DNA of 64,000 nt from NCBI GenBank assembly GCA_963634745.1, contig CAVHCX010000003.1, forward strand, positions 1 through 64,000, written 5' to 3'. A program made the position numbers and the translations under genes. This document shows positions 6,859 through 13,517 of the stretch, one piece after another; position 1 is the first letter of the stretch, and the number at the start of each line of letters is the position of its first letter. The stretch is from CAKRJP01 sp963634745 (GTDB lineage: Bacteria > Bacillota > Clostridia > Lachnospirales > Lachnospiraceae). The notes below the pieces were generated by a model. It was not told the DNA's origin and ran no database searches. It was given only the letters and a program-made list of their open reading frames with translations.

Positions 6859-9525
6859 TTATCTATGTAGAATTCGTTTAATCTGTATGATCAAGCTTGG
6901 CAGCACTGCTAAGCCTAAAATCTGGGTCATCTGGCCAAGCCCCAGAGGGGCTACTAAAAACAGTCTTTCAAGCAGGGGTATGCTTAATACAGCTAAAAGT
7001 AAGACCAGGCCTAGGCCAAAGGCCATAAGACTCCAGGGATTGCTTCTTAAGCCCAGCTTTGTAAGAGGAAGACTACTTCTACAGTTAAAGCCATGGAAGA
7101 GCCTTGCCAGGGTCAGGGTTGCAAAGGCCATGGTGCTGGCTGTGGCCGCATTAGTCCGCAGGCCTAAATAGAAGGCTGTCATGGTGGCAATGGCAATCAA
7201 GGCTCCATAAGCTAGAAGCCCCAGGGAAAATTTCTTTGTAAGGATCCCTTGCTTGGGGTCTCTTGGAGGCTGATCTAAAAGCCCCGGGTCGGCGGCTTCC
7301 ATACCGATGGCTAAGGCCGGCAGGGAGTCGGTCAAAAGGTTTATAAAGAGCAAATGCACGGGCTCAAAGGGGGTCGGCAGGGCTGCCAGGGAACAATAGA
7401 GCACCGCCAGGATAGCTGCCAGGTTGCCGGATAGCAAAAAGCCTATGGCATTTTTTATATTGCGGTAGACATTTCGTCCATTTAAGACGGCCTTTATAAT
7501 AGTGGCAAAGTTATCGTCAGATAAAATCATGGCCGCCGCATCCTTGGACACTTCCGTTCCGGTAATTCCCATAGCCACACCGATATCCGCTTTCTTTAGG
7601 GCCGGGGCATCGTTAACCCCATCCCCAGTCATGGCTACGATCTTGCCTTTTTTCTGCCAGCGGTCTACAATACGGATCTTATTTTCCGGACTGACCCTGG
7701 CATAAACTGAAATATGCTCTAATTTCTCATCCAATTCCTCGTCGGACATGGCGTCTAACTCCTGGCCGGTAAGGCTTAGGTCTCCCTGGGAGAAGATTCC
7801 GATCTTCTTTGCAATGGCTGTGGCCGTAATCTTGTGGTCGCCGGTAATCATAACCGGTTTGATGCCGGCCCCTATGGCTTCTTTTACCGCCTGGGCGGAT
7901 TCTAGCCTCGGAGGATCCATCATGGCGATTAACCCTAGGAAGGTATAAGCGGTCTCCTGGTCAAGGCTAAGAGGGCCTGGGTCTTTATGCTCCTTATAAG
8001 CAAAAGACAGAACCCTGAGTCCCTGCTCGGAGTATTCCTGATTTTGCCTTAGGATCTCTTGCTTGTAATCTTCGGTCAAAGGCACCACCCCTTCTTCCAG
8101 GGCGATCTGGGTAGACCGGTCTAAAAGCACATCCAGGGCCCCCTTGGTAAAGAGGATCCGGCTACCCATAAGCTCATGCTTGGTGGTCATTAGCTTCCTG
8201 TCCGAATCAAAGGGGATCTCATCCATGCGGGGGATGGCTTCTCTCAAGGCGGTATCAGAGATATTTAGCCTTCTAGCCAGGCTAATAAGGGCTGTCTCAG
8301 TCGGATCACCGATTTCTGAGCCATCCTCTGCGATAGCGGAATCATTACAGAGGATTCCTGCCAGAATCAGGCGGGGAATTAGGTCTTCTTTTCTATAAGC
8401 AAGCGACTGACAGGCTTCTTTTAGGTCCAGCCGGTCCGGAAGCTTGATTTCTTCTATAGGAATATTTTTATTTCCTATATATATGTCTTCCACTGTCATC
8501 TTGTTCTGGGTCAGGGTTCCGGTCTTGTCGGAGCAGATGACAGAAACACAGCCCAGGCTTTCTACAGCCTTTAGCTCTTTGATAATGGCATTGTCCGCTG
8601 CCATCTTCTGGGTTCCCATGGCCTGCACAATGGTAACGATGGAGCTTAAGGCCTCAGGAATGGCAGCCACCGCCAAGGCAACCGCAAACATCATGGCATC
8701 TAAAAGAGCCTCCCCCTGGTAGAGCCTAAGGCCCAATACGATGACCGAAATAACCATAATGGCGATAGCTAGTTTCTTGCTAAATTCATCCAAGCTTCGC
8801 TGGAGCGGGGTGGTCTTTTCTTTGGTCGCGTTCATAAGACCGGCAATCTTACCCATCTCTGTCTGCATGCCAGTCTCCGTCACCAGAACCTCCGCCCGAC
8901 CGTAGGTAACCAGGGTGCCCCCGTAGACCATATTGTTTCGGTCCGCCAAGGCAAGGTCCTCCTTGCCGGAAAGCTCCAGGGTCTCGCACTTGTCTACATT
9001 GGTAGACTCCCCGGTCAAGGAGCTTTCATTTACCTGGAGGGAATAATTTTTAAGAATCCGTCCATCGGCTACCACCATATCTCCCGCTTCTAATAACAGG
9101 AGGTCTCCGGGCACAATATCCTTAGACAGGACTTCGATCTTCTCCCCATCTCTAAGGACCTTAGCATGGGGCGAGGATAAGGCCTTTAGAGAATCCAGGG
9201 ATTTTTCAGCCTTTACATACTGGACCGTGCCAAGGATTCCATTTAAAATCAGCACCACCAAGATCACGATGGTACTTTCCACACTGCCGGATGCCATGGA
9301 AATGATAGCGGCGATGATAAGAATTATAACCAAGAGATCCTTAAATTGCTCTAGGAAAATAACCAAGGGGGATTTTCTTTTTTCCTCTTCTAAGACATTC
9401 TCCCCGTAAGTTTCCTTTCGCTTTAGAGCCTCCTCTTTTTTTAGACCGGTGGATTCATAGGCAGATGCATCCAAGCCGTAGTCGGCTAAAAGGTCCGGGA
9501 TGGGTTTTTGATAGTTTTGCTTCAT
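6859..9525 (-). CDS. P-type calcium-transporting ATPase (PacL/PMCA type)
   Basis: ATP-driven cation pump of the P2 family, probably exporting Ca2+. Domains run in order: N-terminal cation ATPase domain (VLEEEKRKSPLVIFLEQFKD), the actuator loop LTGES, M4 with PEALSSIVT, the phosphorylation site SDKTGTLTQNKM, and the hinge TGDGVNDAPALKKAD. The C-terminal transmembrane block contains NLLTDSLPALAIG. M4 PEAL and M6 Asn/Asp resemble single-site Ca2+ pumps such as Bacillus YloB and yeast Pmr1, so Ca2+ (or Mn2+) is inferred. At 888 aa it is full length. A leader ending in a terminator precedes the gene, suggesting regulation by attenuation. Confidence 0.9.
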   Translation of the reverse strand: MKQNYQKPIPDLLADYGLDASAYESTGLKKEEALKRKETYGENVLEEEKRKSPLVIFLEQFKDLLVIILIIAAIISMASGSVESTIVILVVLILNGILGTVQYVKAEKSLDSLKALSSPHAKVLRDGEKIEVLSKDIVPGDLLLLEAGDMVVADGRILKNYSLQVNESSLTGESTNVDKCETLELSGKEDLALADRNNMVYGGTLVTYGRAEVLVTETGMQTEMGKIAGLMNATKEKTTPLQRSLDEFSKKLAIAIMVISVIVLGLRLYQGEALLDAMMFAVALAVAAIPEALSSIVTIVQAMGTQKMAADNAIIKELKAVESLGCVSVICSDKTGTLTQNKMTVEDIYIGNKNIPIEEIKLPDRLDLKEACQSLAYRKEDLIPRLILAGILCNDSAIAEDGSEIGDPTETALISLARRLNISDTALREAIPRMDEIPFDSDRKLMTTKHELMGSRILFTKGALDVLLDRSTQIALEEGVVPLTEDYKQEILRQNQEYSEQGLRVLSFAYKEHKDPGPLSLDQETAYTFLGLIAMMDPPRLESAQAVKEAIGAGIKPVMITGDHKITATAIAKKIGIFSQGDLSLTGQELDAMSDEELDEKLEHISVYARVSPENKIRIVDRWQKKGKIVAMTGDGVNDAPALKKADIGVAMGITGTEVSKDAAAMILSDDNFATIIKAVLNGRNVYRNIKNAIGFLLSGNLAAILAVLYCSLAALPTPFEPVHLLFINLLTDSLPALAIGMEAADPGLLDQPPRDPKQGILTKKFSLGLLAYGALIAIATMTAFYLGLRTNAATASTMAFATLTLARLFHGFNCRSSLPLTKLGLRSNPWSLMAFGLGLVLLLAVLSIPLLERLFLVAPLGLGQMTQILGLAVLPSLIIQIKRILHR

Positions 9526-9575
9526 GGCTTGCTCCTTTCTTTTTGTAGATGGGTCCTGAGGTCAGTAATTATAAT

Positions 9576-9625
9576 AAAAAAACGAGACTTTCCGCGTACA
9601 AAAATAGTACGCAGAAAATCTCGTT
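9576..9625 (-). terminator. Intrinsic terminator inside the leader of the P-type ATPase gene
   Basis: On the minus strand the arms AACGAGATTTTCTGCGTAC and GTACGCGGAAAGTCTCGTT form a long stem with two or three mismatches around a 7-base loop, followed directly by seven U residues. It ends about 50 bp upstream of the ATPase start. Either it ends a small upstream RNA, or it is the off-switch of an attenuator controlling the pump. Confidence 0.7.
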
Positions 9626-9823
9626 GAACTTTTGTCTCTTTATAAGTTCCACAGGCCCCGGATCACTGCTTGGTGGTCGTACTGACGAAACCTGCAACAC
9701 ATGGGATGGTTTTTAGTTATTTAAAAATCCGATGTGCAACTACTCCTCTTCCACAAGGGTATGATACAACAAATACGGGGGAACTGTAAAGTGTTTTTCT
9801 TGGCTTTTGGGGAGATTTATCGA
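9626..9823 (-). other. Gene-free stretch upstream of the ATPase terminator; possible leader RNA
   Basis: This stretch lies between the terminator at 9576-9625 and the hairpin repeat at 9824-10048. It has no convincing reading frame. Positions 9645-9710 are more GC-rich and contain conserved-looking blocks (GGCCCCGGATC, CTGCTTGGTGG, CGAAACCTGC on the plus strand). I compared it from memory with T-box, SAM, FMN, yybP-ykoY, M-box, NiCo, c-di-GMP and SRP RNA signatures and found no match. Confidence 0.35.
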
Positions 9824-10048
9824 CATACGGCAAGGTAGGGGGATAGGTCTTCAAAGACACGCTTCGTTTCCTACTCACTGCTGCCGGCTGATTCGCGAAG
9901 ATTCGTGCAAACTCGCGCTTCGCGCTCACTCAGGGCTAAAGCCCTTCGGCCCTTCGGGCACAATGCACGAATCTTCGCTGCCGGCCGCAGTTCCTGACGG
10001 AAGCCTCGCTATCGTCTTTGAAGACCTATCCCCCTACCTTGTCGTATG
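9824..10048 (+). repeat. Covarying hairpin element, family 1, copy A
   Basis: A 225-bp imperfect palindrome. The outer arms include AGGTAGGGGGATAGGTCTTC and its complement, a sequence not shared with the other copies. The inner arms GCGAAGATTCGTGCA and TGCACGAATCTTCGC are perfectly complementary. The head carries the conserved family blocks CTGATTCGCGAAG, ACTCGCGCTTCGCGCTCA and GCCCTTCGGGCACAA, each able to form a short hairpin. It lies 3' of the Fic-like gene and upstream of the ATPase leader. The small reading frames through it are probably not real. Confidence 0.85.
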
Positions 10049-10216
10049 GCATACATATTCTGCCCAATGCCAGTATGTGAAAAATGAGCAGGGCGCACGT
10101 GGGCAATTGTTCGTTGTTTTTACTTTTTGTATGCCACACAGCTATATACTGTTCTTAGATTCAGAGCCTGAGGTTTATTTCAGCCACCCGTTAGGGCTTG
10201 TCCCCCACGACTTCTT

Positions 10217-10735
10217 TTAAATTGTCATTCCCTGGATTGCATTTTCATATAGGAATTGTTTTAGGTCTTTGCTTTCGCCGGTATTGTAGTAATTTAATAA
10301 TAAGACATTAAATCTTTCCATATATTTGTCTGTTATTGTCAGGATTCCTGCACCGGATGATACCAGAATCTTATTTGCCAACATCAAACTGGTTCGTTTG
10401 TTTCCATCCCAGAAGAACTGGCCTCTTGCTCCCCATGTAAAAGCTTCATTTCTTGCAATATATTCGTTGAGCTTGCACCAATATTCAAATGTTATTTCTT
10501 CGTCCACGCAATTTAATAGAAACTTCCATGCATCGCGCATATTGAGTATGGCCTGAATATCATCCAGCTGTACATTTGCTACATTTACGCCATTTAATAT
10601 CGTCTGCGTCTGCGGAAATGTTACCGCTCTGTTTTCCATTTTCATTCCGCAATATATATTTTCATCCCATTTTTTCTTTGCCAAGAACAAGCTTTGTTCA
10701 GGGGATAAATGATATTTATCTTCAAATGTTGACAT
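10217..10735 (-). CDS. Fic-fold protein with altered active-site motif, probably internally shortened
   Basis: Fic proteins transfer AMP or related groups from nucleotides to target proteins through an HxFxDGN(G/K)R motif. Here residues 106-114 read QFFWDGNKR, so the catalytic His position is Gln. The surrounding TSLMLANKIL and the C-terminal FLYENAIQGM fit the Fic fold. In relatives I recall, about 45-50 residues separate a 'TWG' word from a second 'WGxRGQ' word; here TWGARGQ is continuous (residues 100-106), as if that loop had been deleted in frame. At 172 aa it is short. It may be a degenerate copy or a regulator that does not AMPylate. No antitoxin gene is adjacent. Confidence 0.6.
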   Translation of the reverse strand: MSTFEDKYHLSPEQSLFLAKKKWDENIYCGMKMENRAVTFPQTQTILNGVNVANVQLDDIQAILNMRDAWKFLLNCVDEEITFEYWCKLNEYIARNEAFTWGARGQFFWDGNKRTSLMLANKILVSSGAGILTITDKYMERFNVLLLNYYNTGESKDLKQFLYENAIQGMTI

Positions 10736-10807
10736 TTATATAGACCTCTCTTCAAAATCTTCATGTATCTTTACCGTATAGATGCATCTTGTGCACCATA
10801 AAATTTT

Positions 10808-11839
10808 CTAACAGTTGTCTGCTATCTTGTAGAGGAGTTTTTCTGTATCTTCCCAGCCTAGACAGGGGTCGGTGATGGATTTTCCGTATACTCTGTTGCA
10901 GTCGATGGTCTGGTTTCCTTCTTCTAGGTAGCTTTCGATCATTACGCCCTTGATGAGTTTCTTTAAGTCCGGGTTGTAATTTCTGCTGTGGAGGACTTCA
11001 CTGACGATTCGGATCTGCTCCTTATATTTTTTGTTGGAGTTGGAGTGGTTGGCATCCACGATGGCTGCCGGATTTTTCAGGTCTTTTTCCTGATAAATTG
11101 CCTGTAGTCTCATCAAGTCTTCATAATGGTAGTTTGGTATGCAGGTGCCGTATTTGTCCACACCTCCTCTAAGGATCACGTGGGCTAGGTCATTGCCCTG
11201 GGTTGAGACGTCCATGCCCCTATATATGAAGCGGTGGGCGCTTTGGGCAGCGATCACGGAATTCATCATGACCGACAAGTCTCCGCTGGTTGGATTCTTC
11301 ATTCCGATCGGAATGTCCATGCCGCTGGCTGTTAAACGGTGCTGCTGGTTTTCCACCGACCGGGCCCCGATAGCCTCGTAGGAAAGAACATCGTCCAAAT
11401 AACTACGATTTTCCGGATAAAGCATCTCATCTGCCGCTGTCATGCCACTGACCTCAATGGCCTTGGTATGAAGTTTTCTGATAGCTATAATACCCGCCAA
11501 AAGGTCCGGGTCCTGGTCCGGGCTAGGCTGGTGCAGCATTCCCTTGTAGCCTTCCCCTGTGGTCCTCGGCTTGTTGGTATAGATTCTCGGAATAATCATA
11601 AGACGGTCCGATAATTTCTCATTCACCTTAGACAACCTTTCCACATACTCACAGACAGAATCCTCATTATCCGCAGAACAAGGCCCAACAATTACAATAA
11701 ACTTATCCGAAGCACCCGTAAAAATATCCCGGATCTCTTTATCTCTCTTCTCTTTTAATTCAATAATATCCTTAGACAACGGATACTGCCCCTTCAAATC
11801 CGCCGGCAAAGGAAGTTCAGCATTCACAAACATTCCCAT
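10808..11839 (-). CDS. aroF: 3-deoxy-7-phosphoheptulonate (DAHP) synthase, class I
   Basis: First enzyme of the shikimate pathway: condenses phosphoenolpyruvate and erythrose 4-phosphate. The class I (AroFGH-type) features are VGPCSADNEDSV near residue 51, RIYTNKPRTTGEGYKG, GARSVENQQHR, GMKNPTSGD and the metal-binding DANHSNSNKK region. At 343 aa it is full length. It is a single-gene unit between hairpin elements and is not linked to other aromatic genes, though trpA lies at the far end of the window. Feedback specificity cannot be read from the sequence. A 12-bp palindrome, CTACAGCTGTAG, lies upstream at 11885-11896. Confidence 0.93.
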   Translation of the reverse strand: MGMFVNAELPLPADLKGQYPLSKDIIELKEKRDKEIRDIFTGASDKFIVIVGPCSADNEDSVCEYVERLSKVNEKLSDRLMIIPRIYTNKPRTTGEGYKGMLHQPSPDQDPDLLAGIIAIRKLHTKAIEVSGMTAADEMLYPENRSYLDDVLSYEAIGARSVENQQHRLTASGMDIPIGMKNPTSGDLSVMMNSVIAAQSAHRFIYRGMDVSTQGNDLAHVILRGGVDKYGTCIPNYHYEDLMRLQAIYQEKDLKNPAAIVDANHSNSNKKYKEQIRIVSEVLHSRNYNPDLKKLIKGVMIESYLEEGNQTIDCNRVYGKSITDPCLGWEDTEKLLYKIADNC

Positions 11840-11884
11840 AAATAAGTCCCTTCATAATTATAATTATATTTATAATCAATATTG

Positions 11885-11896
11885 CTACAGCTGTAG
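11885..11896. promoter_or_regulatory. 12-bp perfect palindrome upstream of DAHP synthase
   Basis: CTACAGCTGTAG lies 46 bp upstream of the start codon, next to AT-rich sequence that would hold the promoter. Its core ACAGCTGT also occurs in the palindrome at 31264-31277 before the dehydrogenase/PTS operon. It is a candidate operator; the regulator is unknown. Confidence 0.35.
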
Positions 11897-12023
11897 TTTA
11901 TCACAAATCCCTTTTTTTCTACATATAAAAATTGCTGATGCTTCAAGAGTTTGACCAATATTTTTCCTCTACAACCTATCACCTCTGAGCCTTATTATCA
12001 TACAGGGGGATATGAACGATGTA

Positions 12024-12248
12024 GTACTGCAAGGAGTCGGGTATGCTGCAAAAAACAATTGCGAGGCTTCCGCAGTGGCCTGCAGGCTGGCAGCCAAGGA
12101 AAAGCCTTGTGCCCGAAGGGCCGAGGGGCTCAGAAAGCCCCTCGTGAGCGCAGCGCGCGAGTTGGCTCTTTCCTTGGCGAATCAGCCGCCTGCAGGACAC
12201 GCGGAAACGCAGCATGTTTTTTGCAGCATACCCGACTCCTTGCAGTAC
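12024..12248 (-). repeat. Covarying hairpin element, family 1, copy B
   Basis: A 225-bp element read on the minus strand. The outer arms, from GTACTGCAAGG to GCTGCAAAAAACA, pair perfectly for about 34 bp with the right side. The inner arms AGCCAAGGAAAAGCC and GGCTCTTTCCTTGGC also pair almost completely. Neither arm matches the arm sequences of copy A, yet the head blocks (GCGAATCAGCC, the GCGC hairpin, GAGGGGC, CCGAAGGGC) are shared. It lies immediately 3' of prdB. Small open frames on both strands here look spurious. Confidence 0.9.
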
Positions 12249-12286
12249 GGCCACAGCGACCATCCACCCCCTGCATGACAAAAAGC

Positions 12287-12317
12287 GAAGAGCCCCCCGC
12301 AAAGTGAGAGACTCTTC
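12287..12317 (-). terminator. Candidate terminator downstream of prdB
   Basis: On the minus strand GAAGAG and CTCTTC form a short stem with a GC-rich interior, followed by GCTTTTTG. It lies 22 bp beyond the prdB stop codon and just before hairpin copy B. The stem is short, so the call is tentative. Confidence 0.4.
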
Positions 12318-12338
12318 ATTTTTTATGACAAGATCTTT

Positions 12339-13064
12339 TTATACGTTATGACGATACTCATACGGAAGTATCTTTGTCTGATTAAAGCTCGGGCAATCAC
12401 GTACCCACTCTAAGGATTCTTTGATGATTGCTGTCTGCATCGGAATGTTGTTTGGCTCGCCGGCATTTGATCCGATCGGTACGTGTGGAGCTGTGATTCT
12501 TGGTGCTCCCTGCTGTCTTGCGATTGGCGGAAGGGCAGCGATTACTACGCAGCTCATTCCTGCTTCTTCACAGCATCTGGTTACGATTGTTGCTGAACGG
12601 TGGCAGGTTCCGCATCCACCGGTACAAAGCACAATGTCTACGCCCTGCTCTTTTAATTTGCGGGCAATCTCCGGTCCTGTCTCGTTGGTAAATTTCTCAA
12701 CGTTTCCGCCGCCGCCCATGAAGGTGTAGGTCTCATCGGCTAAGGATCCTATGAATCCTTCCTCTACTAACTCGTGAAGACGGTCGATCGGGAACATAGC
12801 ATTTACGTCCTTGTTGATATCTGAGTTATCGAATCCACCATGGGTTACCATCAACTGATCGGATGGTGTATCAAATGGAATGGTACGATAAGAGAAATCT
12901 CCGGATGTATTAAATGGGGTCTGGTCTTTTTTATGAATTCCACCGGCTGTAATGAATGCAACCTTGCACTCGCTAAGAGGTTTCTTTAACTCTGTAAAGA
13001 CCGGTTTTGGTGTGATGGGTACGAATATTTCTGAACGCATACCTTCCTTGGTTGTTAATTTCAT
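12339..13064 (-). CDS. prdB: D-proline reductase subunit PrdB, cysteine variant
   Basis: Catalytic subunit that, with the PrdA fragments, reduces D-proline to 5-aminovalerate in Stickland fermentation. The protein aligns by eye with PrdB over its full 241 aa. The active-site segment LCTGGCGTCHRS (residues 147-158) is intact, but Cys151 (codon TGC) sits where characterised PrdB proteins have selenocysteine encoded by UGA. Its cytoplasmic location is inferred from the lack of signal or membrane segments. It is the last gene of prdC-prdA-CBO2463-like-prdB, 12 bp after the preceding gene. A Cys form would free the enzyme from selenium supply, probably at lower turnover; activity is unproven. Confidence 0.88.
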   Translation of the reverse strand: MKLTTKEGMRSEIFVPITPKPVFTELKKPLSECKVAFITAGGIHKKDQTPFNTSGDFSYRTIPFDTPSDQLMVTHGGFDNSDINKDVNAMFPIDRLHELVEEGFIGSLADETYTFMGGGGNVEKFTNETGPEIARKLKEQGVDIVLCTGGCGTCHRSATIVTRCCEEAGMSCVVIAALPPIARQQGAPRITAPHVPIGSNAGEPNNIPMQTAIIKESLEWVRDCPSFNQTKILPYEYRHNV

Positions 13065-13076
13065 GGTTTATCCTCC

Positions 13077-13517
13077 TTAAATCATCTCTGCGGGAATGTC
13101 TCGCTTGCACTTTACGGTCATGCAGCTAAAGCTAAACTCTACCTGCTGGCCTTCTTCTAAGACTACCGGAGTAAATACCCAGCGCCTTGGCACCGCGATC
13201 GTTCCAAGATTATCCATTATTGTTACTTCTACGGCTGTATCATTTACCTGAGTAAGGGTACCTCCGATCAGGCAGGGAACCACTTCATGGTAAATGGTTA
13301 TCCCTGAGCTGTCGTAATTTTCCGCATGGTCTACCACCTGGATGTAGCTGAAATAAAATTCCAGGTCATGACCCGGCACAATCTCCTCATCGGATAAAAT
13401 CAGGTCTCTTTTTACTGTGATGACACCCAATCTGCCATGTAGGTGTATCTTAACTTCATCGCCTTTTACAGCCTTTACAAGTCCTCCCATTTTCACGGGA
13501 TTGATCATATATTCCAT
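13077..13517 (-). CDS. CBO2463/CBO2479-type small protein of the proline reductase operon
   Basis: No function is established for this family, which I recognise from proline reductase loci of clostridia. At 146 aa it shows an internal duplication. Residues about 10-66 (GGLVKAVKGDEVKIHLHGRLGVI ... GHDLEFYFSY, given in part) repeat at about 82-140 with the same GG, LG and (V/L)EF(S/Y)FS spacing, so it likely folds as two similar beta domains. Its ATG overlaps the prdA stop codon as TAATG, which implies translational coupling with prdA and roughly equal expression. It could be a structural or maturation partner of PrdA/PrdB; this is inference. Confidence 0.75.
   Translation of the reverse strand: MEYMINPVKMGGLVKAVKGDEVKIHLHGRLGVITVKRDLILSDEEIVPGHDLEFYFSYIQVVDHAENYDSSGITIYHEVVPCLIGGTLTQVNDTAVEVTIMDNLGTIAVPRRWVFTPVVLEEGQQVEFSFSCMTVKCKRDIPAEMI

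Noticed and set aside
9626..9823. A known riboswitch or SRP RNA upstream of the P-ATPase
   Set aside because: Remembered consensus blocks of T-box, SAM, FMN, M-box, yybP-ykoY, NiCo, c-di-GMP and SRP RNA were not found; only an unassigned leader is claimed.
12012..12302. Open frames of about 90-107 aa on both strands across hairpin copy B, and similar ones in copies A, C, D, E and F
   Set aside because: They follow the palindromic repeat, recur in shifted forms in every copy, read open on both strands, and lack ribosome binding sites. Peptides such as LALCAHEG are by-products of the repeat head.
12590..12640. A UGA selenocysteine codon in prdB
   Set aside because: The codon at the Sec position is TGC, read directly from the minus strand, and the frame is open throughout.
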